A stretch of DNA of 64,000 bases, taken from positions 5,394,001 to 5,458,000 of the forward strand of contig NZ_CP011868.1 of NCBI RefSeq assembly GCF_001294645.1, read 5' to 3'. Made by a program: the position numbers and the translations under genes. Shown piece by piece: positions 16,488 through 25,603 of the stretch (the stretch's first letter is position 1; every line of letters begins with the position of its first letter). The notes under the pieces are model-generated. The model did no database searches. It saw only the letters and a list, made by a program, of their open reading frames with translations, and was not told the DNA's origin. The DNA is from Pseudonocardia sp. HH130629-09. GTDB taxonomy: Bacteria > Actinomycetota > Actinomycetes > Mycobacteriales > Pseudonocardiaceae.

Positions 16488-16719
16488 GGCAGCTCAGGGG
16501 CCTGGTTGTGTGGGTGCAGACGCCGAGCTAGCGAGCCGGTGACCTGTGCAGCTGTGGTCAGAGCAGTTGCGCTGCAACCTTCGCGATCTCCTGACGCAGA
16601 AGCTCGCTGGTCAGGTTGAAAAAGGCTCAGTGTGTCGGACGGCCTTTCGCACACGCGCGTGAGGCGCACTCCCGGGTACACACCAGTCACACACTGCTGT
16701 GGAACACGACCGCTAGAGC

Positions 16720-16756
16720 AAAAGAAGATCCCCCGGCAGCGTTGCTACCAGGGGAT
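16720..16756 (-). terminator. Rho-independent terminator of tRNA-Thr
   Basis: On the minus strand, arms 16756-16744 and 16740-16728 pair over 13 bp with two near-central mismatches around a 3-base loop. A U-rich run (CTTCTTTT) covers 16727-16720. It lies just past the tRNA-Thr 3' end. Confidence 0.75.
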
Positions 16757-16762
16757 TCGTGG

Positions 16763-16836
16763 AGCCGCCTTGGGGAGTCGAACCCCAGACCTACGCATTA
16801 CGAGTGCGTCGCTCTAACCGACTGAGCTAAGGCGGC
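16763..16836 (-). tRNA. tRNA-Thr(CGU)
   Basis: On the minus strand the acceptor GCCGCCT pairs with AGGCGGC. The D arm is GCTC-AGTCGGTTA-GAGC, the anticodon stem ACGCA/TGCGT has loop CTCGTAA (anticodon CGT, reading ACG), and the T arm is CTGGGG-TTCGACT-CCCCAA. Discriminator T; CCA not encoded. Confidence 0.97.
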
Positions 16837-17007
16837 GTGGTGCCCCACTAGTATAGCGACGCCACCACACGTCGCGTGCACCCCCCACCGCTCGATCCGG
16901 TCGCGCACCCGACCGCCCCGGCTCCGGATCGTGCCCACCGCGCTCGCGCCCCGAGATCAGCCGGAAGTCGGACGCCCGTTGCGCCGTCCGGAGGCAGGAT
17001 CACCTCC

Positions 17008-19293
17008 GTGACAGTGCGGCTGCTGGCGGTCCTGGTCCTGCTCCTGGTGAGCGCGGCGACGTGGCTGGACGGGCGCGCCCCGGACCCGGTCCCGGCCGAC
17101 GCCGACCCGGCCGTGTTCAGCGCGGACCGGGCGATGCGCACGGTGGACGAGCTGGTCGACGGCCCGCGCCCGGGCGGCAGCCCGGCCGCCGTGGCCGCCC
17201 GGGACGCGATCGCCGCCCGGCTGACCGCGGCCGGGCTGACCACGCGGCTGCACTCCTCGACCGGCGCCGGCGGGGCCGACGGACGGCTCACCGCGGCACC
17301 GGTGGACAACGTCGTCGCCACCCTGCCCGGCACCGACCCGACCGGGGCGGTCGTGCTGTCCGCGCACTACGACTCGGTCGCGAGCGGTCCGGGCGCCGCG
17401 GACGACATGGCTTCGGTGGCGGCGATCCTGGAAGCGGTGCGCGCACTTCGGGAGGGCCCGCCGCTGCGCAACGACCTCGTCGTGCTGGTCACCGACGCCG
17501 AGGAGGTCGGCCTGCTCGGGATGCAGGCATGGGTGCGCGACGAGCTCGTCCCCGCCGCACGCCCGACGGTCACCCTGAACTTCGAGGCCCGCGGGGTGTC
17601 CGGGCCGTCGTTGATGTTCCGGACCTCCCCGGGCAACGCCGGGCTGGCCCGAGTCTTCGCCGACGCCGTCCCACACCCGACGGGCGATTCGTCGCTGGTC
17701 GAGGCGTTCCGGCTGCTGCCCAACGACACCGATCTCACCCGGGTCGTCGACGCCGGCCGGCCCGGTGTGGACTTCGCGTTCGTCGAGCAGCCGGTGCAGT
17801 ACCACACGGCGGGCGACGCCCCGGAGAACCTGAGCGCGGCGAGCGTGCAGGACCACGGTGAGGCCGCGCTGGGGCTGGCCCGCGCCCTCGGGAACCAGGA
17901 CATCGCCCCGCTCGACCCTGCGGTGTCCGGCGTCGCACCGCAGGACGACGCGACCTACTTCCGGTTCGCCGGGACGACCGTCGTCCACCCATCGTGGCTG
18001 GTGTGGCCGGTCGCGGCGCTCGGCACGGTCGCGGTCGTCGCCGCGATGGTGGTCGCCCGCCGACGCGGTGCGACGACGGTCCCGCGCGTCCTGGGTGCGG
18101 CGGTGCTGCTGCTCCTCGCGGTCGTCGCCGCGGCGTACGCGTCGGTGGGGCTGTGGCGGGCGCTCGTCGCGGTGCACCCGGCGTGGGTGGACACCGGGCC
18201 GTACCTGCACCGCCCGGTCCCGGTGCAGGCGGCCGCGGTGGCGCTGGCCGTCGCGGTGACGGCGCTGTGGTGGCTCGCGGTGCGCCGGTGGGCGGGCGCC
18301 GCAGGCGCGGCCGCGGCAGGAGTGCTGGTGCTCGCGGTGCTCGGCCTGGTCACCGCGGGCACGGTGCCGGGGGCGTCGTACCTGTTCGCGTGGCCCGCGG
18401 CCGCCGCCGGCGCCGGGCTGGCCGCGGCCCTCGCGCTGCGGGGGCGCCCGGTCGTCGCGACGGCGGCCGCCACGCTGGGCGCGGTCCCGGCGGCGGTGCT
18501 GCTGGTGCCGCTGGGATGGGACCTGTTCGTGCTGTCCGGAGTGTCCGACGGCGTCCCGGCCGCGGCGCTCGTGCTCACCGCCGCGGCTCTCACCGTCGTC
18601 CTCGTCCCGGGAGGAATGCGGCGCGCGACGGTCGGAGCTCCGCCCGGTCGTGTGTGGCCGGTGCCCGTCGCGGCGGTGCTGACCGCGGTCGTCCTCGCCG
18701 GGGTGGGAGCGGCGGTGAACGGCGCGTCGGCGGATCGGCCACAGTCCTCGCACCTGTCGTTCCTGCAGGACGGCGAGGGTGCCCGCTGGGTCAGCAACCA
18801 GACCGCCCCCGCGGCCTGGACCGCCCGCTACCTGGACACCCCTGCACGGGAGGTGCCGGCCTGGCCGGGCCCGGACGAGGTACGCACCGGGCCGGCGCAG
18901 CCGTTGTCCGTGCCGGGCCCGCGGGTGGAGGTCCTGAGCCGCACTGCGGACCGGGCGGTGCTGCGCGTGACGAGCCCGCGCGGGGCCCCGGGGATCACGC
19001 TCCGACCGGATAGGACCGTCACCGCGGCCACCGTCACCCCCGCCGGGCGGCCGGCGGTCTCGGCCACGCCGGCGGACGGGCTGACCGAGATCCGGCTGCA
19101 CGCGGTGCCGGCCGCGGGTGCCGTCGTCGAGCTCGTGACCGGACCGGGGCCGCTGGGGGTGGCCGTCGCGGACCTCTCGCCGGGGCTGGCCGGGGTGCCG
19201 GGCTTCGTGCCGCGGCCGCCGGAGCTGCGCGGGGCGCCGGACCGGACCGGCGACCAGGTCGTGCTGGCGACGCGGGTGGAGCTCAGCGGGTGA
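17008..19293 (+). CDS. Membrane-bound M28 family zinc peptidase
   Basis: A 761-residue protein. A signal/anchor helix (LLAVLVLLLVSAA) is at 5-18. An M28 aminopeptidase domain spans about 35-345: ligands SAHYDS (H120), GAADD (D132/D133), DAEEVG (E165/E166) and the late QYHTAGD His. About eight to nine hydrophobic helices follow (roughly 365-570) and then a beta-rich extracytoplasmic tail (about 580-760). This layout resembles the vacuolar membrane protease (Pff1) type. GTG 17008 was chosen because it opens on the signal helix and GAGGCAG lies ten bases upstream; the longer frame overlaps the tRNA side. Peptide substrate unknown. Confidence 0.85.
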   Translation: MTVRLLAVLVLLLVSAATWLDGRAPDPVPADADPAVFSADRAMRTVDELVDGPRPGGSPAAVAARDAIAARLTAAGLTTRLHSSTGAGGADGRLTAAPVDNVVATLPGTDPTGAVVLSAHYDSVASGPGAADDMASVAAILEAVRALREGPPLRNDLVVLVTDAEEVGLLGMQAWVRDELVPAARPTVTLNFEARGVSGPSLMFRTSPGNAGLARVFADAVPHPTGDSSLVEAFRLLPNDTDLTRVVDAGRPGVDFAFVEQPVQYHTAGDAPENLSAASVQDHGEAALGLARALGNQDIAPLDPAVSGVAPQDDATYFRFAGTTVVHPSWLVWPVAALGTVAVVAAMVVARRRGATTVPRVLGAAVLLLLAVVAAAYASVGLWRALVAVHPAWVDTGPYLHRPVPVQAAAVALAVAVTALWWLAVRRWAGAAGAAAAGVLVLAVLGLVTAGTVPGASYLFAWPAAAAGAGLAAALALRGRPVVATAAATLGAVPAAVLLVPLGWDLFVLSGVSDGVPAAALVLTAAALTVVLVPGGMRRATVGAPPGRVWPVPVAAVLTAVVLAGVGAAVNGASADRPQSSHLSFLQDGEGARWVSNQTAPAAWTARYLDTPAREVPAWPGPDEVRTGPAQPLSVPGPRVEVLSRTADRAVLRVTSPRGAPGITLRPDRTVTAATVTPAGRPAVSATPADGLTEIRLHAVPAAGAVVELVTGPGPLGVAVADLSPGLAGVPGFVPRPPELRGAPDRTGDQVVLATRVELSG

Positions 19294-19789
19294 ACGGGAA
19301 CCGCGGGCCCGTCTCCCAGGGTCCGCCGTCGTAGCGCCAGAGCGCGAGCCCGGGGACGGCTGCGGTCCACGGCTCGAAGCCGGCGGCCAGGTCGTCGTGC
19401 AGCGCCCGGGCGGCGGCCGGGGCCACCTTGTTCTGCACGGTCACGTGCAGGTCGACCCTGCCGGCGTCCTGCGGGGTCAGCCGGTCGCGCCACCGGTCGG
19501 CGACACCCCGGCGCAGGGCGGACAGCTCGGGGCCGTCGAGGACGAAGGCGACCCCGCGGCCGAGCAGCCGCAGTCCGGTGACGCGCGCGGTCACCGGGGC
19601 TCGGTCGGTCGCGGCGCTCAGGTCGGCGACGAGCTCGGCCGCGGCATCGCCGGGCAAGGCGTGGAACAGGGTCAGGTGCGCGGCGAGGTGGTTGCGCCCG
19701 GCCGGGAAGTGCCGTGCCCGCAGGTCGTCGAGCCGGGTCTGCGTGGGCTCGTCGAGCAGGGCGGTGAGGATCAGCGGGCGGTCATCCAC
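19283..19789 (-). CDS. 2'-5' RNA ligase / 2',3'-cyclic phosphodiesterase family protein
   Basis: A 168-residue 2H-phosphoesterase with both signature motifs: HLTLF (around residue 38) and HVTVQ (around 120). The family hydrolyses or ligates RNA ends with 2',3'-cyclic phosphates. The GTG start at 19789 overlaps the stop of holB by eight bases, so it is the last gene of the MFS-holB operon; its own end overlaps the convergent M28 gene by 11 bp. Confidence 0.8.
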   Translation of the reverse strand: MDDRPLILTALLDEPTQTRLDDLRARHFPAGRNHLAAHLTLFHALPGDAAAELVADLSAATDRAPVTARVTGLRLLGRGVAFVLDGPELSALRRGVADRWRDRLTPQDAGRVDLHVTVQNKVAPAAARALHDDLAAGFEPWTAAVPGLALWRYDGGPWETGPRFPFTR

Positions 19790-20933
19790 GGTGCAGCGCC
19801 GTCATCATGGCCTCGACGGCGATCCGCGGCTTCACGTTCTGCTCCAGCGCGTCGCGGCAGGCGAGCACGGCCTCGAGCCGGCGCAGCGACGACTCCGGGC
19901 CCCACTCGGCGGCGGCCACCCGGATCTCGCGGTCGCGGTCGGGGTTCGTCAGCGCCACCGTCGCGCCGGTCGCGGCGACGATCGCGTCCCGGTAGAAGCC
20001 GGCGAGGTCGACCAGTGCCCGGTCGAGCGCGTCACGCTGGGTACGGGTGGCGCGGCTCTTCTGCCTCTTCTCCAGGTCACGCTCGGCCGCCTTCGCCGAC
20101 CGGGCCGCCGCCGCCGCGCCCTTGCCCGTGCCGCCGGCACCCATCGCGACGGCCAGCTCCTCGCGCTCGGTCCCGTCGCGGGTGGACCGCAGCTCCTCGG
20201 CCTCGGCCTCGGCGGCACGGATCAGCACGTCGGCATGGAAGAACGCGTCGCCGAGCCGGCGCAGCTTCGTCGGCACGCCGAGGATCTCCTCGCGGCGGGC
20301 GCGGGCCAGCGGGTCGCGGGCGAGCCGCCGCGCGCGACCGACGTGACCGCCGCACACCGACGCCGCCCAGCGGGCCTGGTCCGGGTCGATGCCGTCACGG
20401 TCGCGCAGGACCCCGGCGACGGCCTCGGCCGAGGGGCTGCGCAGGTGCACCATCCGGCAGCGCGACCGGATCGTGACGGGCACGTCGTCGGGGTGGTCCG
20501 ACGGCGCGCAGAGGAGGAACACCGTCTCCGGTGCCGGTTCCTCCACCGCCTTGAGCAGCGCGTTCGAGGCGCCCTCGGTGAGCCGGTCGGCGTCGGCGAT
20601 GATCACGACCTGCCAGGTGCCGGTGGCGGGTCTGCGTGCCGCGAGCTGGACCAGCGAGCGCATCTCGGCGACCGAGATGGACAGTCCCTGGGGGACGATC
20701 TCGCGGACGTCGGAGTGGGTGCCCGCCATGACGGTCCGGCAGGCCGCGCACTCCCCGCAGCCGTGGTGGGGGCACTGCAGGGCGGCGGCGAAGGCGCGGG
20801 CGGCGTTGGACCGGCCCGAGCCGGGCGGACCGGTGAACAGCCAGGCGTGGGTCATCGCCGTCGGGTCCGACGCCGCACCGTCCAGCTCGGCGACGGCGGC
20901 CGGCTGGCCCACCACGTCGTCCCACACGCTCAC
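19782..20933 (-). CDS. holB: DNA polymerase III subunit delta'
   Basis: A 383-residue clamp-loader subunit. N-terminal AAA+ domain: VWDDVVGQ at the start, Walker A GPPGSGRS (the Lys replaced by Arg, as usual for delta', which does not hydrolyse ATP), zinc-binding CPHHGCGECAAC, NALLKAVEEP and SRCR. The C-terminal half is a helical collar domain with a basic, Ala-rich insertion (SAKAAERDLEKRQK). GTG 20933 overlaps the MFS stop (GTGA). Essential replication gene. Confidence 0.93.
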   Translation of the reverse strand: MSVWDDVVGQPAAVAELDGAASDPTAMTHAWLFTGPPGSGRSNAARAFAAALQCPHHGCGECAACRTVMAGTHSDVREIVPQGLSISVAEMRSLVQLAARRPATGTWQVVIIADADRLTEGASNALLKAVEEPAPETVFLLCAPSDHPDDVPVTIRSRCRMVHLRSPSAEAVAGVLRDRDGIDPDQARWAASVCGGHVGRARRLARDPLARARREEILGVPTKLRRLGDAFFHADVLIRAAEAEAEELRSTRDGTEREELAVAMGAGGTGKGAAAAARSAKAAERDLEKRQKSRATRTQRDALDRALVDLAGFYRDAIVAATGATVALTNPDRDREIRVAAAEWGPESSLRRLEAVLACRDALEQNVKPRIAVEAMMTALHRG

Positions 20934-22258
20934 GACGACATCTCCTCCGCCATCTGACGTCGCGCGAGGGCGCCCACCACCACCGCCAGGACGCCCCCTC
21001 CGGCGAGGACGAACCGCGTGCCGTCGACCAGCAGCGTGGTGTCGCCGACGGTCACCGTCCGCGTCGCCACGACGCCGACCACGACCGGCACCACCGACAT
21101 CGCCCCCAGCAGCACCAGCCGGACCACGGACTGGACGAACGCGTTGACCCGGCCGCGGACCCCGTCGGCGACCTCGGTGCCGATGATCGTGAGACCGGTG
21201 AGGAACGCGACGCCGGCGAACGCACCCACGCACAGCACCGCGGCGATAGCCATGAACAGGTGCACCGCCACAGCCACCACGACGAGCGACAAACCCGCCC
21301 CGACGATCGCGCTGCCGAACAGCCTCCGGTGCGGAACCCGGCGGGCCAGCGCCGGACCGACGCCCATGCCCGCGGCGAGCCCGGCGAACACCGACGCGAA
21401 CAGGACCGAGTAGGCCGCGTCGCCGCCGCCGAGGCTCGACGCGTAAAGCTTCGCCGTCGCGATGACGGCCCCACCCGCGGTGAACGCGCCGATGATTTCG
21501 ACCACCAGCCCGCGCACCAGCGGAGTGCGGACGACGAAGCGGTAGCCGTCGCGCAGCAGGAACAGCATCGACGGCGGGGCGGCCCGGCGCTCGGACTCGG
21601 TGGCTCGGCCGGAGATCTCCGGGATCGCGAAGTACACGGCCAGCGCCGACGCCAGGAACGCGAACGCGTTGAGGGACAACGCCGCGTAGACCGTGGCCGC
21701 CTGGTCCGCACCGAACAGCGGGCCGACCTTGCTGACGAGCGCGAACAGTCCCGCCCCCCCGACGACGGCCACCCCGTAGGTCACCAGCAGACCCAGCTGA
21801 GCCGCACTCTCCATCTGGGCCGGGCTGCGCAGCAGGTTCGGGACCGCCGCGTCCTTGGCCGGGATCCAGAACATCGTGCACAGCTCGAGGAGCAGCGTGA
21901 CCACCAGCAGCCACCACAGCTGCCCGACGAACGGGATCGACAGCAGCAACACGAACTTCGCGAGGTCGCAGGTCACCATCACCTTGCGCCGGTCGAAGCG
22001 GTCCGCGAGCACCCCGGCGAGCGGGCCGAACAGCAGCGACGGGACCAGCTTGGTCGCGACGACGCCTCCGAGGGCGAGACTCTGCGCGGTGAACCCGGCG
22101 CCCGCGGTGAGGTGGGTGGCCAGCGAGGTGAGCGCCAGCAGCGCCAGCCACTCGCCGGTCGCGGTGACCGCGGTGACCGACCAGAGCCTGCGGAAGGCGG
22201 GGATCGCGAGGACCGACGTCAGGCGGTGCGACGACGTCGACGACGACGGGGTCGTGAT
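20930..22258 (-). CDS. MFS transporter with apparent ATC start codon
   Basis: About 442 residues, 12 predicted membrane helices. The MFS loop 2-3 motif (GVLADRFDRRKVM) is at about residues 82-94. The first in-frame ATG/GTG (22012) would remove the first two helices, whereas the frame continues upstream as TTPSSSTSSHRLTSVLAIPAFRRLW, a normal MFS N-terminus, to codon ATC at 22258-22256. That codon is preceded by GAGGAGG nine bases upstream, and an in-frame TGA lies just above it. So either ATC is used or a start ATG has mutated. It heads the MFS-holB-RNA ligase operon; substrate unknown. Confidence 0.75.
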   Translation of the reverse strand: MTTPSSSTSSHRLTSVLAIPAFRRLWSVTAVTATGEWLALLALTSLATHLTAGAGFTAQSLALGGVVATKLVPSLLFGPLAGVLADRFDRRKVMVTCDLAKFVLLLSIPFVGQLWWLLVVTLLLELCTMFWIPAKDAAVPNLLRSPAQMESAAQLGLLVTYGVAVVGGAGLFALVSKVGPLFGADQAATVYAALSLNAFAFLASALAVYFAIPEISGRATESERRAAPPSMLFLLRDGYRFVVRTPLVRGLVVEIIGAFTAGGAVIATAKLYASSLGGGDAAYSVLFASVFAGLAAGMGVGPALARRVPHRRLFGSAIVGAGLSLVVVAVAVHLFMAIAAVLCVGAFAGVAFLTGLTIIGTEVADGVRGRVNAFVQSVVRLVLLGAMSVVPVVVGVVATRTVTVGDTTLLVDGTRFVLAGGGVLAVVVGALARRQMAEEMSS

Positions 22259-22334
22259 CGCGGCTCACCTCCTCACCCGGTGCGGCGTGCGGATCTTCAG
22301 GCTAGACGGGGCCACCGACGGCGACCGCGGGACC

Positions 22335-22961
22335 TCAGACGATCGTCGACAGTGTCTGGACCAGGATCACCAGGTAGATCAGCACGAAGACGATCGTGAA
22401 CACCCGCGCTCCGACCCGGCCGCGGGTGAGCCGGGAGAAGCCGAGCAGGCCCTCGTCGAGGTCGACCGGGGGCCGGGCGGACACCGCGGGCGGCCGGTAG
22501 ACCGTCCCGACGGGTTCCTCGCCGCCGGAACGAGGTCGGCGAGGGGCGGGCAGCCGGGGCACCGGGCCGGTCGGGGACCGCCGGGGCACGGGCGGGACCG
22601 GCGACGACGGGGCGGGCGTCACCGGGCGGCGGGGCCCGGGGACCGAGTCGTCCGCGTCCTCGTCCGGGGTGGGGATGGCGGCGGGGCCCGGCCTGCGGCG
22701 CCGGACCGCGGTCAGGGTCCGCCGGGTGGGGCCGTCGATGTCGGGCCCGCCCGCAGCGGGCTGCTCATCGCCCGAGGACGGGTCGGGGTCCGGCCGGTCC
22801 GCGGGCGCGGCCTGCGCCGCCCCGGCGGGGCCCGCGGGGTGGGCACCTTGCTCCCGGGCCCGCCGGTCCGCCTCGCGCTCGGCGACCAGCCGCGCCACGC
22901 CCCAACGCCCGTCGTCGGCGGGGGCCGGCGCGGGGCGGCTGTTCCTCCACCGCACGGCCAT
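22335..22961 (-). CDS. Proline-rich protein with C-terminal membrane anchor
   Basis: A 208-residue protein. A charged N-terminus (residues 1-40) leads into a long Pro/Arg/Ala-rich disordered segment (about 45-170), then a conserved-looking DLDEGLLGFSRLTRGRVG, and one hydrophobic helix (FTIVFVLIYLVILV) at the very end, i.e. a tail anchor facing the cytoplasm. ATG 22961. Not recognised; its 76-bp gap to the MFS gene and same strand leave co-transcription possible. Confidence 0.6.
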   Translation of the reverse strand: MAVRWRNSRPAPAPADDGRWGVARLVAEREADRRAREQGAHPAGPAGAAQAAPADRPDPDPSSGDEQPAAGGPDIDGPTRRTLTAVRRRRPGPAAIPTPDEDADDSVPGPRRPVTPAPSSPVPPVPRRSPTGPVPRLPAPRRPRSGGEEPVGTVYRPPAVSARPPVDLDEGLLGFSRLTRGRVGARVFTIVFVLIYLVILVQTLSTIV

Positions 22962-23023
22962 GACGGCATGCTAGGCCGCGACCAGCGGTGACGCCTGCTT
23001 CCGACGGGGTATGGCGCGCGGTG

Positions 23024-23052
23024 CCGCCCGGCCGGGTGACCCGCCCGGGCGG
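23024..23052 (-). terminator. Candidate hairpin after the PBP gene
   Basis: CCGCCCGG (23024-23031) and CCGGGCGG (23045-23052) form an 8-bp GC stem, four bases beyond the PBP stop at 23057. No U tract. Plausible terminator for the leftward PBP gene. Confidence 0.35.
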
Positions 23053-23056
23053 AGCG

Positions 23057-25450
23057 TCACCCGCCGTCGGGCGGGCGGTTCCCCTCGTCCGGCCGGCCCG
23101 GCGGCGGGCCGGAGTCCGGCGCGGGCGCCGGGGCCGGGCTGCCCGGGGGCGGCGGCGGAGCGGGCACCGACCCGCTGCTGACCTGCAGGGTCACCTGCTC
23201 ACCCGGGAGCGCGGCGCCGCGAGGCTCCTGTCCGACGACCGTCCCCTCGGGAGCGTTGTTGTCGACGGTGCGGGTGGTGACCTGCCATCCGGCGCCCTCC
23301 AGCTCACCGCGGGCGTCGCTCACCGACCGGCCGACGACGTCCGGGATGCGCGACTCGGCGCCGCCGTCGAGGTAGCGCGGGTCGGTCGGCGGCAACGGCG
23401 TCGGCGGCGTGTTCGCCACCAGCGGGGTGACCGCGCCGTACCAGGTCCGGGCGGGGGTCCTGCCGCCGAAGATGTCGCCGTCGCCGCACGCGAAGGGCGC
23501 GCCGCCGCCGTCGCAGAGGGGCCGGGGCCGGTTGGAGTTGTCGAAGGTGATGACCGCGCCGGCCATCTCCGGGATCGCGCCCACGAAGGCGGCCGACTTG
23601 TGCTGCTGGGTCGTCCCGGTCTTGCCGGCCATCGGACGGGTCCATCCGGCGGCCCGCGCCGCGGCGGCCGAGGTGCCGGAGATGTCGTCCTGGCTCATGC
23701 CGGTGACCAGGGTGTTCGCCAGACCCGGGTCGACGGCCTGCTGGCAGGGCTCCTCGGTGATCGGGACCGGCTCGCCCTCGGCGTCGGTGATCGAGTCGAT
23801 CGGCGTCGGCGGACACCACATCCCCTCGGAGAACAGGGTGGCGCCGACGTTCGCCAGCTCCAGCACCGAGGTCGGGGTGACACCGAGGGTGAATGACGCC
23901 AGCCGCTGGTCCTTGATCACCTCGGCGATCGACCGATCGGTCCGCTCGCCGGTGCCCGGGTCGACGAACGGCGTCGTGGCCAGGGACTTCATGCCGAGAC
24001 GGACGGCCATGTCGACCACGTCCGGCACCCCGGTGAACTCCTCCAGCTTGATGAACGCGGTGTTCGGCGACTGCGCGAGCGCGTCGGTCATGCTCATCCG
24101 CGCCGGCAGGCCCTCGCTCGCGTTCCCGACCGGGATCGGGCGACCGCTGCCGTCGACGTAGATCGGAGAGGCGTAGCCCGAGGGCGGCACCTGCATCGAG
24201 TAGTTGATGCCGAGGCCCTTCTCCAGCGCGGTGGCCGCGGTGAAGATCTTGTAGGTCGACCCGGCGCCGAGGTTGACCGGCTGGTACGGCAGGCCGTAGC
24301 TGGTCTCCTCGGCGTCGGCGTCCAGGCCGAACGTGCGGCTCGACCCCATCGCGAGCACGCGGTGCGCGTCCTTGCCGGGCTCGACCAGCGACATCACGTT
24401 CGCGACGTTGGGGGTGTCCGATGCGACCTCGTTGTCGAGGGAGCGCTTGACCTCCTCCATCGCACGGCGGTCCAGGGTCGTGCGGATGGTGTAGCCGCCG
24501 CGCTGGATCTGTTCCTCGGTGAACCCGGCCTCGGTCAGGTACTGCACCACGTACTTGCAGAAGAAGCCCATGTCGCCGGCGCCGTTGCAGCCGTTGGGCA
24601 CCCGGACCAGCGGGTTCGCGACGCCGATCGGCGCCGCCATCGCCTGCCGGGCCTGGGTGTCGTCGATCATCTGCTGCTGGCGCATCTGGTCGATCACGAC
24701 GTTCCGCCGCTGCAGCGCGGTCTCCGGGTTCTGCACCGGGTCGAACTGCGTGGTCGAGCGGACCATCCCGGCGAGCATCGCGGCCTGCGGGACGGTCAGC
24801 TTGTCCGGCGTGGTGTTGAAGTAGGTGCGCGCGCCCGCGGCGACGCCGTAGGACCCGTTGCCCAGGAAGACGATGTTGAGGTAACGGTTGAGGATCTCGT
24901 CCTTGGACAGCTGGCGCTCCAGCTGCAGGGCGATCCGCGCCTCCTTGAGCTTCCGGGCCGGGGTCTGCTCGGTGGCCTTGAGCCGCTCGGCCTCGCTGGT
25001 CGCATCGACGTAGAGCATGTAGTTCTTGACGTACTGCTGGGTGATCGTCGAGGCACCCTGCACGACGTCCCCGGACGCCGAGTTGGCGACGACCGCGCGC
25101 AGCGTGCCCTGCCAGTCGACGCCGTCGTGCTCGTAGAACCGGCGGTCCTCGATGGCCAGCATCGCGCCCTTCATCGCGGTCGAGATCTGGTCGTTCGTGA
25201 CCTCGGTGCGGTTCTGGTCGAACAGGTAGGCGATCGGGCGGCCGTCGGAGTCGGTGAGCGTCGTCGTCAGCGGCGGGCGGGTGCCGACCAGGTCCGCCGA
25301 GCTCGACGTGACGCTGTCACCCGCCTCGTTGGACAGCATGCCGAGGCCGCCGACCAGCGGGAAGGCCATGCCCGCCGTGATCACACCGAGCAGGACGCAC
25401 AGGCCGGCGAGGACGCCGAGCGGGCGGAGCAGACGCCGGGGGAACCTCAC
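23057..25450 (-). CDS. Class A penicillin-binding protein with PASTA domain (PonA2-like)
   Basis: A 797-residue bifunctional peptidoglycan synthase. Membrane anchor about 10-35. Glycosyltransferase domain about 65-240, with catalytic Glu in AIEDRRFYEHDG (E101) and GASTITQQYVKN. Transpeptidase domain about 320-690 with S398 in STYK, SPN at 461-463 and KTGTT at 610-614. One PASTA domain spans about 700-770 (PDVVGRSVSDARGELEGAG), then a Pro-rich tail. It is divergent from a WhiB gene, as mycobacterial ponA2 is beside whiB4. Acts outside the membrane in wall synthesis. Confidence 0.93.
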   Translation of the reverse strand: MRFPRRLLRPLGVLAGLCVLLGVITAGMAFPLVGGLGMLSNEAGDSVTSSSADLVGTRPPLTTTLTDSDGRPIAYLFDQNRTEVTNDQISTAMKGAMLAIEDRRFYEHDGVDWQGTLRAVVANSASGDVVQGASTITQQYVKNYMLYVDATSEAERLKATEQTPARKLKEARIALQLERQLSKDEILNRYLNIVFLGNGSYGVAAGARTYFNTTPDKLTVPQAAMLAGMVRSTTQFDPVQNPETALQRRNVVIDQMRQQQMIDDTQARQAMAAPIGVANPLVRVPNGCNGAGDMGFFCKYVVQYLTEAGFTEEQIQRGGYTIRTTLDRRAMEEVKRSLDNEVASDTPNVANVMSLVEPGKDAHRVLAMGSSRTFGLDADAEETSYGLPYQPVNLGAGSTYKIFTAATALEKGLGINYSMQVPPSGYASPIYVDGSGRPIPVGNASEGLPARMSMTDALAQSPNTAFIKLEEFTGVPDVVDMAVRLGMKSLATTPFVDPGTGERTDRSIAEVIKDQRLASFTLGVTPTSVLELANVGATLFSEGMWCPPTPIDSITDAEGEPVPITEEPCQQAVDPGLANTLVTGMSQDDISGTSAAAARAAGWTRPMAGKTGTTQQHKSAAFVGAIPEMAGAVITFDNSNRPRPLCDGGGAPFACGDGDIFGGRTPARTWYGAVTPLVANTPPTPLPPTDPRYLDGGAESRIPDVVGRSVSDARGELEGAGWQVTTRTVDNNAPEGTVVGQEPRGAALPGEQVTLQVSSGSVPAPPPPPGSPAPAPAPDSGPPPGRPDEGNRPPDGG

Positions 25451-25603
25451 GGGACCAGCCTACGGGCCACGGCGTCAGGAACCGGTCAGGCCGACCCCCC
25501 GGGTTGCGTAGTTTTGCGCGCTGTCCCGGACACCCTCCGCGGTCGAGGATCGACGCATCACGTCGCGGGCCACCGGGCCCGCACCGGCCCGAGAGGCGAC
25601 CCG

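Larger units (their letters stand above)
15051..16628 (+). repeat. MITE copy A (165 bp), split by an IS256-family element
   Basis: Left part 15051-15082 and right part 16496-16628 together make 165 bp, the size of uninterrupted copy B. Ends are the perfect 17-bp inverted repeats GAGCCTTTTTCAACCTG and CAGGTTGAAAAAGGCTC. Flanks are AGG (left) and AGT (right), so the expected AGT duplication is imperfect here. No coding capacity. It decapitates the PIN gene. Confidence 0.85.

Noticed and set aside
16616..16825. Short ORF downstream of the MITE
   Set aside because: It reads through a terminator and the tRNA-Thr gene on the wrong strand.
19782..22268. One 828-codon protein
   Set aside because: The upper two thirds are Arg/Gly/Pro-rich out-of-frame reading of the MFS gene; only the part from 20933 down is real (holB).
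23100..25440. Long plus-strand ORFs antisense to the PBP gene
   Set aside because: Mirror-frame shadows caused by GC-rich third positions; the PBP frame has complete domain motifs.
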